DNA from: Cellulomonas sp. URHE0023
GTDB taxonomy: Bacteria > Actinomycetota > Actinomycetes > Actinomycetales > Cellulomonadaceae
Assembly (NCBI RefSeq): GCF_000688475.1
Contig: NZ_JIAN01000005.1
Coordinates: 186,001 to 250,000 of the forward strand
Direction: 5' to 3'
Length of the DNA: 64,000 nucleotides
In this document: piece after piece, positions 1 to 8,864 of the stretch
How the letters are laid out: each line of letters begins with the position of its first letter
Numbering within the stretch: position 1 is the stretch's first letter
The notes under the pieces: model-generated
Told to the model about the DNA's origin: nothing
Seen by the model: only the letters and a program-made list of their open reading frames with translations
Databases searched by the model: none
Program-made: the position numbers and the translations under genes

Positions 1-208
1 GCACGGAGCGAGCGCTCTGGGTGCCGCCGCGCGGGCCCCACCCGCCGTACTCCGCCCAGTACGCGCGGCGGCGGCGAGCGCCGAAGAAGATGCACAGGGC
101 GACGACGCCCAGCCAGAAGAACGGGATGAACAGGAACCAGGGGCCGGGACCCCAGCCCCAGCCCGTCCCCACGGGGTGTGCCGCCACCGCGGCGAGCGAG
201 CTGAACAT
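1..208 (-). CDS. Small membrane protein, 3' end beyond window
   Basis: The visible part encodes about 69 residues and the gene runs off the left edge. After a short N-terminus (MFSSLAAVAAHPVG) comes a Trp/Gly-rich turn and one strongly hydrophobic segment (about residues 24-43, with PWFLFIPFFWLGVV). An Arg cluster (RRRR) follows, as expected for a positive-inside membrane anchor, then a Tyr/Trp/Gly-rich cytoplasmic stretch. The ATG at 208 is preceded by GGAGG at five-base spacing, which supports the start. It lies just downstream of a NarL-type two-component pair on the same strand, so it may be a target or accessory of that system. That link is inferred from position only. I do not recognise a named family. 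Confidence 0.6.
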   Translation of the reverse strand, partial: MFSSLAAVAAHPVGTGWGWGPGPWFLFIPFFWLGVVALCIFFGARRRRAYWAEYGGWGPRGGTQSARSV

Positions 209-230
209 GATGACCTCCGGGTCGTGCGGG

Positions 231-249
231 GCGGCCGACCGTCGGCCGC
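231..249 (-). terminator. Short GC hairpin after response regulator
   Basis: An 8-bp perfect stem (GCGGCCGA/TCGGCCGC) with a 3-base loop lies between the response regulator and the small membrane protein. There is no clear U-tract, so it may only attenuate or stabilise the transcript. Confidence 0.3.
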
Positions 250-322
250 ACCACCACACTCGCTCGCGGCAACCTCGGCCGTCGTCGTCCAGCCGGAGCG
301 TCCGCCCGCTCCATCCGGACCG

Positions 323-985
323 TCAGGCCCAGCCCGGCCGGACCACGCCCGACTCGTACGCGACGACCACCAGCTGCGCCCGGTCGCGGGCCCCGACCTT
401 CGCCATCGCCCGCAGCACGTGGGTCTTGACGGTGAGTGGCGACAGGAACATACGAGCGCCGATCTCGTCGTTGGACAGCCCTTCCGCGACGAGCGTGAGC
501 ACCTCACGCTCGCGTGGCGTCAGGTCGGTCAGGCCCGGTACCTCTGCCACCTCACGGGTCGCGCGCGCGACGGTCGCGAGCAGCCGACGTGTCACCGTCG
601 GCGAGAGCAGCGCGTCACCGGCCGCGACCACCCGCACCGCGCGCAGCAGGTCCGCGGGCTCGGTGTCCTTCACGAGGAACCCCGACGCTCCCCCACGGAT
701 CGCCTCGGCGACGTACTCGTCGAGCTCGAACGTGGTCACCACAACCACCCGCACCCCGCCCGTGCGGGGGTCCTCGATGATCCGCCGGGTCGCTGTCAGG
801 CCGTCACCGCCGGGCATCCGTATGTCCATGAGGACGACGTCCGGCAGAAGCTCGGTCGCGAGCCGGACTGCATCGTCGCCCGTCGCTGCCTCGCCGACGA
901 CGGTCAGGTCCGCCTCGGCATCGATGAGCGCTCGAAACCCACCCCGCACGAGCGCCTGGTCGTCGGCGAGCAGCACCCGGATCAC
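323..985 (-). CDS. NarL/LiaR-type response regulator
   Basis: This is a 220-residue two-domain response regulator. The receiver domain (about 1-118) has the acidic pair D8/D9, phospho-acceptor D54 in VVLMDIRMP, switch residues T84/T85 and conserved K106. The C-terminal LuxR-type helix-turn-helix (about 150-215) begins LTPREREVLTLVAEGLSNDEI. Its start is a GTG that overlaps the stop of the histidine kinase gene by four bases (GTGA), so the two are translationally coupled. It should be phosphorylated by that kinase and bind DNA as a dimer. The regulon cannot be read from sequence; the adjacent small membrane protein is a plausible target. Confidence 0.93.
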   Translation of the reverse strand: MIRVLLADDQALVRGGFRALIDAEADLTVVGEAATGDDAVRLATELLPDVVLMDIRMPGGDGLTATRRIIEDPRTGGVRVVVVTTFELDEYVAEAIRGGASGFLVKDTEPADLLRAVRVVAAGDALLSPTVTRRLLATVARATREVAEVPGLTDLTPREREVLTLVAEGLSNDEIGARMFLSPLTVKTHVLRAMAKVGARDRAQLVVVAYESGVVRPGWA

Positions 986-2121
986 GAGTCCACCACCGGG
1001 ATCTCGAGGCGCACGCGGAAGCCGTCAGGCCCCGGCTCGACCAGCAGGGCGCCACCGACGGCCGCGGCACGCTCGCGCATGCCGCGCAGCCCGTACCCCT
1101 CGACGAGCATGCTCACCGGCGGCCCGTCATCGTTGACCTCGAGCACGACCGGTCGACCGCCATCCAGCCTCACCTGGACGGACGCGCCCGGGGCGTGCCG
1201 CCGGACGTTCGTCAGCGCCTCCTGCAGCGTCCGGTGCAGCACGGGCGCGACCAGGGGCGGAACCGGCGTCTCCAGGCCCTCGGCGCGAACGGTGAGGCCG
1301 TCGGCACGCGCCCGGTCGACGAGGCGCACCAGACCACCTGCGGGGCTCTTCGGTGCCTGGTCGTCCGGCCCGCCGTCCGCGCGGAGCACTCCCAGGACAT
1401 CACGGACCTCGTCGAGCGCGTCGCGGCTGGCATCGCGGATCTCGACGAGCGCTCGTCGGGCGGCGCCGGGCTCGCGGTCCATGAGGTGCAGACCGACACC
1501 GGCCTGCACCGTGATCCCCGACAGCGAGTGGGCGAGCACGTCGTGCAGCTCACGTGCGATGCGGAGCCGCTCCGCCACGACGGCCGACTCCTCGCGTGAC
1601 GCCCGTGCCGCCCGCAGTGCCTGGAGCCGTTCCCCTCGACCGCGGGCACCCTCCCCGAGGAGCATCGCGGCAGCGAGCCCGGTGATGGTGAGGGTCGCGT
1701 AGATCCCGTTGAGCCCGTCGGGTCGGACGGCAAGGGCGCCCACCGCGAGGGCTCCGACCGTCCCCGACCCCCACGACAACGCGCGACGACGGGTGGCCCC
1801 CAGGGCCACGACCACGAAGCCGAGCGGCACCATCGCCGGACCTGGCCCGTACCCCAGCGCCAGGTAGCTCACCGGTCCGATGACCGACACGGATGCTGCG
1901 AGCGCGGCTGCCCGCCCGCCACGCACGGCCAGCACGAGCCCGGTGGGGGCCAGCAGCAGGAGCAGCGCCGCGACCGCGTCGAACGACCTGGCCGACGCCT
2001 GCCACGCACTGACCGCAGCACAGCCGAGGATCGTCACCAGCGCCAGGAAGGTCGCCGGAACCACGATCCATGTCGACCGGCCGCGGCCCCACGGTGGTCC
2101 GGTCCACGGCGCGGGCGTCAT
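982..2121 (-). CDS. Sensor histidine kinase, HisKA_3 type
   Basis: This 379-residue kinase is the partner of the response regulator that follows. The N-terminal third is hydrophobic with several membrane segments (e.g. IVVPATFLALVTILGCAAVSA) and no large extracellular sensor loop, as in intramembrane-sensing kinases of the LiaS/DesK kind. The HisKA_3 dimerisation domain carries the phospho-histidine in RIARELHDVLAHSLS. The C-terminal HATPase domain has the N-box (EALTNVRRHA) and a glycine box (GYGLRGMRERAAAVGG). I chose the ATG at 2121 because the coding character begins there (MTPAPWTGPP); an in-frame start 37 codons upstream adds only a low-complexity Arg/Ser stretch. The ligand is unknown. 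Confidence 0.9.
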   Translation of the reverse strand: MTPAPWTGPPWGRGRSTWIVVPATFLALVTILGCAAVSAWQASARSFDAVAALLLLLAPTGLVLAVRGGRAAALAASVSVIGPVSYLALGYGPGPAMVPLGFVVVALGATRRRALSWGSGTVGALAVGALAVRPDGLNGIYATLTITGLAAAMLLGEGARGRGERLQALRAARASREESAVVAERLRIARELHDVLAHSLSGITVQAGVGLHLMDREPGAARRALVEIRDASRDALDEVRDVLGVLRADGGPDDQAPKSPAGGLVRLVDRARADGLTVRAEGLETPVPPLVAPVLHRTLQEALTNVRRHAPGASVQVRLDGGRPVVLEVNDDGPPVSMLVEGYGLRGMRERAAAVGGALLVEPGPDGFRVRLEIPVVDS

Positions 2122-2194
2122 CCGCCCACCGTAGCCACGGTCCACCCGCCGCCACGTCGTCCGCACGGAGTGCTGGGCCGCTCCGCTTGGAGGA

Positions 2195-4921
2195 CTAGGT
2201 GCGGCGTCGCGCCACGCGGACGAGCAGGCCACCGCCGAGCACCAGTGCGAGGGTGATCACGACCAGAGGCCCCGGTGTGGCGCCGGTGGCCGCGATCGTC
2301 CCACCGCCGCCTGCGACCGTGCCGGGCGCCGGGCCGGGGCCGGGGCCGGGTGCCGGGCCGGGTTGCGGCACGCCGGGCGTGGGCGGTTCCGTCGGGGTTG
2401 CGGCGCTCACCACCACGGTGACGGTCGTGGACGAGCACAGGTCGGGGGCCGTCGTCGCGCAGATCGAGTAGGTGAAGGTGTCCGTGCCCGTGAACCCGGC
2501 ACGCGGCACGTAGTCCGCGATGCTGCCGGTGAACGTCACCGTCCCGTTGGTAGGCATCCGTCCCGCCGGACCTGCAGGTATCGGTGGCGCGACGAGACCT
2601 GCGTCGTTGGTCGCGACGTCGACCTGGACGGCGGTCCCCGCGGTGGTCTGCACGCTGTCCGGCGCAGCGACCGGGTAGACCTCCACGTCCACCCGCGCGG
2701 TCGCGCACAGCTGGGGGACGCCGTCGTCACACCCGTACACGCCGTACTGGTCGCGTCCGGCGTACGAGCCGGCAGGCGAGTACCTGGTCGAGCCGCCGGG
2801 GGCGACCAGCTCGGTGCCCGTCCGCGGCGGGATGCCGGACTGCGTGCTGACGTTGTCGTCGTTGGGGTCGTCGACGGTAAGGAGCCCGGTCGCCGGGATG
2901 CCGGTCGTCGTGACCAGGAGGAGCGGCGCGATCGTCGGCGGGTCGTTGCGCACCAGGACGGTGACGGTGACGACCGCGGTGTCGCAGAACGTGGGTTGCG
3001 TCGGCGAGCAGATCCGGTACCCGAACGCGTCCCCGCCGGTGAACCCCGCGACGGGTGTGTAGGTGGCCGACCCGGTCGCCGGGTCGAGGACGACCGTCCC
3101 GTTCGTCGGCGGGGTCACGGTGGTCGCGTCGAGGGGTGCCCCATCGGTGTCGTTCGCGACGACGGGCACGGTCACGGGGACGCTCACGAACGTCTGCGCG
3201 AGGTCGTCGGTGGCGACCGGCCGGACGTTGATCGTGACGAGGCCGTCGTCGCACAGGGACCCGGACCCGTTGTCGCACGCCTGGTAGGTGAACGTGTCCA
3301 CGCCCGCGAAGTCGGGCTCCGACCAGTACTGGAACTCACCGCTCGGGGCCAGGCCGACGGTGCCACGCGCCGGCGGCGTCAGCAGCGAGAAGGTGAGCAC
3401 CTGCCCGGCGTCGGGATCGGTCGCCTTCACCGTCCCGAGCACGAGCATGCCCGTCGTCGTGTCACGGACGAGGTCACCGGCTGCAGGGGGGACGTTGGCA
3501 GGCGGCGGAGCACCGACCACCTCGGTGGTCACCCGGCTCGACTGTGCACTCCCGTCGTTGTTGGACGGCGCGGGGTCCGCGGTGGTCGACGTGCTGCTCA
3601 CCACGTTGACGAGCGTGGCGGGCGGTGCCGCCGTCACGACACCCGAGTACTTGAGCGACAGGCGCACTCCCGGGGGCAACGTCGCGAGCTGCCAGGTCAG
3701 AGCGCCACCGACGACCGTCCCGTTGGTCGACGCCGGGTCGAGGGCGAAGCCGACCGGCAGCGTGTCGCTGACCACCACGTCCCTCGCGGCGTCGGGCCCC
3801 TGGTTGGTCACCAGGATCTCGTACGTCACCGTGCCACCCTGCAGGGCTTTGGCCGGACCCGTCTTGAAGGCCGCCACGTCGGCGCCGGGAACCTCGCCCG
3901 GCAGTGCGCAACCCGCCGGCGGGCTGCCGGCCTCGACTGTCGTGCGGACCACGTTCTCGACCGTGCCGGTCTGCTCGTCGAACACCTGCCCCGGCGGCGC
4001 GACGGACTGCACGCGGATGGGGTCGTTGGCGGAGTCGCCGACGAACGCCCCCTGGACGCTCGTCGGGCCCGAGAACTGGTACCCACCGAAGCCCCCGACG
4101 GAGCCGTCGTCCGTCAGCGTGGAGGCAGTCAGCACGCCTGCGCCCGACTGACGCCAGCCGCCGTTGTTGAGGAAGGTGACGGCTGCCGTGACGGTCCCGG
4201 CGTTCTCCGAGGCGGAGCCGTTGTTGAGCAGGCTCCCGGCCGTGCTCAACGTGCAGGTGTTCTGCAGGACGCCGGACCCGTTGACCGTGAGCAAGGAACC
4301 GAACGTCACGACCCCCGAGTTGTCCAAGGTCCCGTCGACCGTCGCCGAACCGGCGACGTGCAGGGTGCCCGCGTTCTCCAGACGCACCGCAGAGTTGACG
4401 CCGAGGGCTCCCTGGACCTCGAACGCGCCCTCGTTGCGGAAGGCGCCGCCGCCCGGCGCGAACGAGCTCTCGACCACGAGACGGGCGCCGGGGTGGACGC
4501 GCACGTCGACGCTGCCGTTGGCGCCCAGTGCGTCGAAGCGAGCCGTCCCCTCGAGGTCCAACGAGAACCCGGCGCCGACCACGACCGGGGCGAAGTCGAG
4601 GGCACCCCCGGTGGCCACGACGAGCGCCCCCGCCGCGTTGTTCATGTAGAAGCCGTACAGGGTCGCCCCTGGCCCGATGCAGAGGGTCCCGCCCTGCGGG
4701 AGCGCGTCGATACCGCCGCTGAAGTCGGCGGCCACGAGGACGACCTCGCCCGGACGCACCGAGATCGAGCGTTCGGACTGACTTGCCACGCGGTCCGGGG
4801 CGCTGCACTGCGACGCGAAGTCCGCGCGGGCGACCGGCGCCGGGACGAGGACCGAGACGGCGACGGTCAGCACGGCAGCGAAGATCGCAACCCCTGGTCG
4901 CAGGATCGATCCTCGACTCAT
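2195..4921 (-). CDS. Large secreted surface protein with DUF11 and cadherin-like repeats
   Basis: This 908-residue protein is exported. A signal peptide (hydrophobic FAAVLTVAVSVLVPAPVARA, cleavage near residue 33) is followed by about 300 residues of Asn/Gly-rich repetitive beta sequence (NNGSA, NAGTVT), probably a beta-helix. A DUF11 domain comes next (KTGPAKALQGGTVTYEILV; SDTLPVGF). Then come about four Ig/cadherin-like modules of the tandem-95 kind, with recurring FxGxDxFxYxxC and NGTV motifs; each carries paired cysteines. The C-terminus has a Pro/Gly linker, the sequence IAATGATPG, a membrane helix and RVARRRT, a sorting-signal layout resembling LAXTG substrates of class E sortases. Wall anchoring is therefore likely, but no sortase is in view. 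A role in adhesion or wall structure is a guess. Confidence 0.85.
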   Translation of the reverse strand: MSRGSILRPGVAIFAAVLTVAVSVLVPAPVARADFASQCSAPDRVASQSERSISVRPGEVVLVAADFSGGIDALPQGGTLCIGPGATLYGFYMNNAAGALVVATGGALDFAPVVVGAGFSLDLEGTARFDALGANGSVDVRVHPGARLVVESSFAPGGGAFRNEGAFEVQGALGVNSAVRLENAGTLHVAGSATVDGTLDNSGVVTFGSLLTVNGSGVLQNTCTLSTAGSLLNNGSASENAGTVTAAVTFLNNGGWRQSGAGVLTASTLTDDGSVGGFGGYQFSGPTSVQGAFVGDSANDPIRVQSVAPPGQVFDEQTGTVENVVRTTVEAGSPPAGCALPGEVPGADVAAFKTGPAKALQGGTVTYEILVTNQGPDAARDVVVSDTLPVGFALDPASTNGTVVGGALTWQLATLPPGVRLSLKYSGVVTAAPPATLVNVVSSTSTTADPAPSNNDGSAQSSRVTTEVVGAPPPANVPPAAGDLVRDTTTGMLVLGTVKATDPDAGQVLTFSLLTPPARGTVGLAPSGEFQYWSEPDFAGVDTFTYQACDNGSGSLCDDGLVTINVRPVATDDLAQTFVSVPVTVPVVANDTDGAPLDATTVTPPTNGTVVLDPATGSATYTPVAGFTGGDAFGYRICSPTQPTFCDTAVVTVTVLVRNDPPTIAPLLLVTTTGIPATGLLTVDDPNDDNVSTQSGIPPRTGTELVAPGGSTRYSPAGSYAGRDQYGVYGCDDGVPQLCATARVDVEVYPVAAPDSVQTTAGTAVQVDVATNDAGLVAPPIPAGPAGRMPTNGTVTFTGSIADYVPRAGFTGTDTFTYSICATTAPDLCSSTTVTVVVSAATPTEPPTPGVPQPGPAPGPGPGPAPGTVAGGGGTIAATGATPGPLVVITLALVLGGGLLVRVARRRT

Positions 4922-4987
4922 ACCACCCGTCCGAGTCCGGCAGCTCTCCTGTCACGCTACCCGATCGGACATCCGGGACAGATCACC

Positions 4988-5812
4988 TCATAGGTCGTAC
5001 TCGACGACGACCGGCGCGTGGTCGGAGAAGCGCTCGGCGTAGGTGGGCGCCCGGTCGACCGTCGCACTGACGGCCGCATCGGCCAGGTCGGGTGTCGCCA
5101 GCTGGTAGTCGATGCGCCAGCCGGCGTCGTTGTCGAAGGCCTGGCCGCGCCACGACCACCACGTGTACGGTCCCGGCCCTTCCCCGCCGAGCTCGCGGCC
5201 GAGGTCGCGCCAGCCGAGGTCGTCGAACCAACGGTCGAGGTAGGCGCGCTCGCGCGGGAGGAACCCCGCGTGCTTGAGGTTCCCCTTCCAGTTCTTGAGG
5301 TCGACCTCGCGGTGAGCGATGTTCAGGTCCCCGGCGACGACGGCGTACCCGCCGCCCTCGGCGATCTCGGCCAGACGCGAGGTCACGTGGTCGAGGAACT
5401 CGTACTTCGCGTCCAACGACGGCGTACCGGCGGTCGCGGAGTGCTGGTAGGTCGACACGACCGTCAGGGTCCGTGCCGGTGCGCCCTCGTGCGCAGCCAG
5501 CGCCAGCTCCGCTTCCACCCAGCGCCCCGAGTCGCCGGTGACGCCCGTCTTGAGCCCGATCCGCACGGCGTTCATCGGCAGCCGCGACGCGATGGCGACA
5601 CCGGCCCGGCCGGCCTTCTCGCTCGCCTCGTGCGCGAGGTGCCACTCACCGGGCGGCAGGTGGTCGGCCAGGATCTCGTCGGACGCACGGACCTCCTGCA
5701 GGAGCACCACGTCGGGCTTGCGCGCCTCGAGCCACGCACCCATCCCCCGCTTGTAGGCGGCCCGGATCCCGTTGACGTTCACGCTCGCGATGGTCAGCAC
5801 CGGACCATCCAA
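4988..5812 (-). CDS. xthA: Exodeoxyribonuclease III
   Basis: This AP endonuclease/3'-5' exonuclease of the exonuclease-endonuclease-phosphatase fold acts in base excision repair. It is about 270 residues, as usual for the family. Metal and catalytic motifs are visible: SVNVNGIR (N-terminal Asn), LLQEVR (metal-binding Glu), GDLNIAHREVD (Asp/Asn), and the C-terminal SDHAPVVVEYDL with the catalytic Asp-His. The ATG at 5812 has no Shine-Dalgarno sequence. A GTG four codons later (5800) would give the start VLTIASVNVNG, which aligns better with the conserved first strand, so the true start is uncertain by 12 bases. Confidence 0.93.
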   Translation of the reverse strand: MDGPVLTIASVNVNGIRAAYKRGMGAWLEARKPDVVLLQEVRASDEILADHLPPGEWHLAHEASEKAGRAGVAIASRLPMNAVRIGLKTGVTGDSGRWVEAELALAAHEGAPARTLTVVSTYQHSATAGTPSLDAKYEFLDHVTSRLAEIAEGGGYAVVAGDLNIAHREVDLKNWKGNLKHAGFLPRERAYLDRWFDDLGWRDLGRELGGEGPGPYTWWSWRGQAFDNDAGWRIDYQLATPDLADAAVSATVDRAPTYAERFSDHAPVVVEYDL

Positions 5813-5839
5813 GCATCGCCCGAGGACACCGATCGACGG

Positions 5840-6319
5840 CTACCCGGCGTACGCGGCCTCGAGCGTCGCGAGGTCGAGCTTGACCATGGACAGGAGCGCC
5901 GCCATCACGCGAGCCGTGCCCTCCGGGTCGGCGCCCTCGCCCATCCAGCGCTCCAGGTCTGCGGGTGTGACCTGCCACGACACGCCGAACCGGTCCTTCA
6001 GCCACCCGCACTGCGACTCCACGCCACCGTCGGCGAGCAGCGCCGACCAGTAGTGGTCGATCTCGTCCTGGGTCCGGCAGTCGACGACGAACGAGAACGC
6101 GTCGTCCAGCGTGAGCACGGGCCCGCCGTTGAGGAACGTGACGGGCATGCCGTCGAGCGTGAGCTCCACGATGAACGCCGCACCCTCGGCCACCCCCGGC
6201 GTCCCCGCAGGTGCGCGCACGACCGACCGGATCGCCGTGTTGGGGATGACCGAGACGTAGAAGCGGGCGGCATCCTCGGCCTGGTCGTCGAACCACAGGT
6301 GCGGACGGACGATACCCAT
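5840..6319 (-). CDS. VOC-family protein (PhnB-like)
   Basis: This 159-residue vicinal-oxygen-chelate protein belongs to the group annotated as 3-demethylubiquinone methyltransferase-like/PhnB-like (PF06983). Recognisable features are the start GIVRPHLWFDDQAEDAARFYVSV, the central FVVDCRTQDEIDHYWSALL, and GWLKDRFGVSWQVTP, which matches the family's usual W.KDRFG..WQ block. Of two adjacent ATGs I prefer 6319 because it lies six bases after AGGAG; the other is at 6322. The biochemical role of this subfamily is not established. It does not look like a true methyltransferase. Confidence 0.8.
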   Translation of the reverse strand: MGIVRPHLWFDDQAEDAARFYVSVIPNTAIRSVVRAPAGTPGVAEGAAFIVELTLDGMPVTFLNGGPVLTLDDAFSFVVDCRTQDEIDHYWSALLADGGVESQCGWLKDRFGVSWQVTPADLERWMGEGADPEGTARVMAALLSMVKLDLATLEAAYAG

Positions 6320-6392
6320 CATCGGCTCCTTCGGCGGCGGGGACGGCGTCACGCCCCGACAGCCGCGAGGGCTGCCGGGGCGTGACGGTGTC

Positions 6393-7277
6393 TCAGGCTC
6401 CGAGCAGTCGTTCTGCGGTGTCGACGACGTTGCTCAACAGCATGGCGCGCGTCATCGGACCCACGCCACCCGGGTTGGGTGACACCCAGGAGGCGACCTC
6501 GCGCACGCCCGGGTCCACGTCGCCGACGACTCGGCTCTTGCCGGTCTCCGCGTCCACCGACCGCGAGACGCCGACGTCGATCACGACGGCGCCGGGCTTG
6601 ACGATGTCCGCCGTGATGATCCCCGGCACGCCGGCGGCCGCCACGATCACGTCCGCGTTCCGGGTGTGCTCCGCGAGGTCGTCGGTGCCCGTGTGGGTGA
6701 GGGTCACGGTCGCGTTGATCTCCCGGCGCGTGAGCAGCAGCCCGATCGAACGGCCGACCGTCACGCCCCGACCGACGACGACGACGTCCGCACCGTGCAG
6801 GTCGATGTCGTGCCGCAGCATCAGGTCGATGATCCCGCGCGGGGTGCACGGCAGCGGAGACGTGACCGGCTCGTTGACCCGCAGCACCAGGCGTCCGAGG
6901 TTGGTCGGGTGGAGGCCGTCGGCGTCCTTGTCGGGGTCGACCAGCTCGAGCACCCGGTTGGTGTCGATGCCCTTGGGCAGCGGGAGCTGCACGATGAACC
7001 CCGTACAGGTGGGGTCCTCGTTGAGCCGCCGGACCGCCGCCTCGATCTCGTCCTGCGTCGCCGTGGCGGGCAGGTCCTCACGGATCGAGGCGATGCCCAC
7101 CTCGGCGCAGTCCTTGTGCTTGCCGGCCACGTACCACTGCGACCCCGGGTCGTCGCCGACCAGGAGCGTGCCCAGGCCAGGCCGGACCCCGCGGGTGGCC
7201 AGTGCGGCCACCCGCTCGGTCAGCTCGGCCTTGATCCGCTTCGCGGTGGCGGTCCCGTCGAGAAGCTGGGCCGTCAT
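6393..7277 (-). CDS. folD: Bifunctional methylene-THF dehydrogenase/methenyl-THF cyclohydrolase
   Basis: FolD (294 residues, normal length) interconverts 5,10-methylene-, 5,10-methenyl- and 10-formyl-tetrahydrofolate in the cytoplasm with NADP. The signature [14 protein letters not shown] carries the catalytic Tyr and Lys. VQLPLPKG and the NADP-binding [16 protein letters not shown] are both present, as is the C-terminal [13 protein letters not shown]. Its ATG overlaps the glyA stop (TGATG), so glyA and folD form a coupled unit: SHMT makes methylene-THF and FolD carries it on to formyl-THF for purine synthesis. The unit is preceded by a ZTP riboswitch. Confidence 0.97.
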   Translation of the reverse strand: MTAQLLDGTATAKRIKAELTERVAALATRGVRPGLGTLLVGDDPGSQWYVAGKHKDCAEVGIASIREDLPATATQDEIEAAVRRLNEDPTCTGFIVQLPLPKGIDTNRVLELVDPDKDADGLHPTNLGRLVLRVNEPVTSPLPCTPRGIIDLMLRHDIDLHGADVVVVGRGVTVGRSIGLLLTRREINATVTLTHTGTDDLAEHTRNADVIVAAAGVPGIITADIVKPGAVVIDVGVSRSVDAETGKSRVVGDVDPGVREVASWVSPNPGGVGPMTRAMLLSNVVDTAERLLGA

Positions 7278-8560
7278 CAGTACTGCTGCAGGCCGTCGTA
7301 GAGCGGGAAGGAGTCGGTGAGCTTGAGGACGCGGGCCTTGAGCGCGTCGAGGTCCGTCGAGGCACCGTTGATCAGGGCGTTCGCGATGATGTCCGCGACC
7401 TCCGTGAACTCGGCGTCGCCGAAGCCACGCGACGCGAGCGCCGGCGTGCCGATGCGCAGACCCGACGTGACGCGCGGGGGGCGCGGGTCGAAGGGCACCG
7501 CGTTGCGGTTGACCGTGATGCCGGCCGAGTGCAGGAGGTCCTCGGCCTGCTGGCCGTCGAGGTCCGAGTGCCGCAGGTCGACGAGCACCAGGTGCACGTC
7601 CGTACCGCCCGTGAGGACCGAGACACCGGCCTTGGCGACGTCGGGCGCGGAGAGCCGCTCGGCGATGAGCCGGGCACCGTCCAGCGTGCGCTGCTGGCGG
7701 TCCTTGAACTCGTCGGTGCCGGCGACCTTGAACGCGACGGCCTTGGCGGCGATCACGTGCATGAGCGGGCCACCCTGCTGACCCGGGAAGACGGCCGAGT
7801 CGATCTTCTTGGCGTACTCCTCGCGGCTCAGGATGAAGCCGGAGCGCGGGCCGCCGATCGTCTTGTGCACCGTGCTGGAGACGACGTCGGAGTGCGGCAC
7901 GGGGCTCGGGTGCAGACCGGCCGCGACCAGTCCGGCGAAGTGCGCCATGTCCACCCAGAGCTTTGCGCCGACCTCGTCGGCGATCGACCGGAAGGCCGCG
8001 AAGTCGAGGTGCCGCGGGTAGGCGGACCAGCCGCCGATGATCACGTCGGGCCGCTGCTCCAGAGCCTTCTCCCGGACCACGTCCATGTCGACGAGGAAGG
8101 TGTCCGGGTCCACGCCGTAGGCGCCGACCTGGTACAGCTTGCCGGAGAAGTTGATCTTCATGCCGTGCGTGAGGTGGCCGCCGTGGGCCAGCTCGAGGCC
8201 GAGGATCTTGTCGCCCGCGTTGATCAGGGCGTGCAGCACGGCCGCGTTGGCGGTGGCACCCGAGTGCGGCTGGACGTTCGCGTGCTCGGCGCCGAACAGG
8301 GACTTGGCGCGGTCGATCGCGATGTTCTCGGCGATGTCGACCTGCTCGCAGCCGCCGTAGTAGCGGCGGCCCGGGTAGCCCTCGGCGTACTTGTTGGTCA
8401 GCACGGAGCCCTGCGCCTGCAGGACGGCACGGGGCACGAAGTTCTCGCTCGCGATCATCTCGAGCGTGCCCTGCTGGCGAGCCAGCTCACCGTCGAGGAC
8501 GGCGGCGATCTCGGGGTCGAGCTCGGAGATGTTCTGGTCGAGGATCGGGGTGTTGCTCAT
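7277..8560 (-). CDS. glyA: Serine hydroxymethyltransferase
   Basis: This PLP enzyme (427 residues) converts serine and THF to glycine and methylene-THF. The PLP lysine lies in [17 protein letters not shown]. Other family blocks are [35 protein letters not shown] near the N-terminus and [16 protein letters not shown]. The ATG at 8560 follows CAGGGAGTGCC (GGGAG as Shine-Dalgarno). It is the first gene of the glyA-folD unit. The 5' leader of about 150 bases contains a ZTP riboswitch, so expression should rise when 10-formyl-THF is short and ZTP accumulates. Confidence 0.98.
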   Translation of the reverse strand: MSNTPILDQNISELDPEIAAVLDGELARQQGTLEMIASENFVPRAVLQAQGSVLTNKYAEGYPGRRYYGGCEQVDIAENIAIDRAKSLFGAEHANVQPHSGATANAAVLHALINAGDKILGLELAHGGHLTHGMKINFSGKLYQVGAYGVDPDTFLVDMDVVREKALEQRPDVIIGGWSAYPRHLDFAAFRSIADEVGAKLWVDMAHFAGLVAAGLHPSPVPHSDVVSSTVHKTIGGPRSGFILSREEYAKKIDSAVFPGQQGGPLMHVIAAKAVAFKVAGTDEFKDRQQRTLDGARLIAERLSAPDVAKAGVSVLTGGTDVHLVLVDLRHSDLDGQQAEDLLHSAGITVNRNAVPFDPRPPRVTSGLRIGTPALASRGFGDAEFTEVADIIANALINGASTDLDALKARVLKLTDSFPLYDGLQQY

Positions 8561-8630
8561 GGCACTCCCTGGCAGTCAGCGCGCACGGTGTCACCGCGCA
8601 CTCGGTAGTCGGACCGGTGGGGTGACCGGG
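8561..8630 (-). promoter_or_regulatory. glyA leader: expression-platform hairpins
   Basis: Between the aptamer and the glyA start the transcript can form a 9-bp hairpin (GTGCGCGGT/ACCGTGCGC, two G-U pairs). A second helix pairs GTCGGAC, which flanks the conserved CGCCTGGGC of the aptamer, with GTCCGAC further downstream. The second helix would compete with aptamer folding. No U-tract is visible, so the mode (transcriptional or translational) is not clear. Confidence 0.4.
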
Positions 8631-8710
8631 GGCCCAGGCGTCCGACCCATGGTCTGCTGCTGCTGCGTCGCTCCCCGGTGGTGACCCACCCGTTTCGCCA
8701 GTCGCGACGC
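8631..8710 (-). ncRNA. ZTP (pfl) riboswitch upstream of glyA-folD
   Basis: The transcript reads, in order, a P1 strand GCGTCGC, GACTGGCG, an internal stem GGTGGGTCACCACC, GGGGA, and the closing P1 strand GCGACGC, which is a perfect 7-bp complement. After a linker comes the conserved CGCCTGGGC. This is the pfl/ZTP aptamer consensus (GACUGGCG ... CCRCGGGGAG ... CGCCUGGGC). In known cases it senses the purine intermediates ZMP and ZTP and controls folate one-carbon and purine genes. Here it sits before glyA-folD, exactly the expected type of target. Confidence 0.92.
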
Positions 8711-8715
8711 CGCAC

Positions 8716-8721
8716 AGACTA
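8716..8721 (-). promoter_or_regulatory. Candidate -10 box for glyA
   Basis: TAGTCT on the minus strand fits the actinobacterial TANNNT -10 pattern. It places the transcription start at the first bases of the ZTP aptamer. No good -35 hexamer is seen. Confidence 0.45.
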
Positions 8722-8864
8722 GCAAGCGGAACGCCGAGTGGGGAGCGGTCGATCGTGGGACGGTCGGCGGCGCGACGAGCTGCGCCTGTGCACAACCGTG
8801 ACCCGAGAGCGTGCGATCTCCGTACCGTCCCCCCACGGCACCGACCGCCAGCCGAGGAGCACAC

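Noticed and set aside
8561..8710. Glycine riboswitch before glyA.
   Set aside because: The conserved GACTGGCG, P1 and CGCCTGGGC blocks match the ZTP class. The tandem glycine aptamer consensus is absent.
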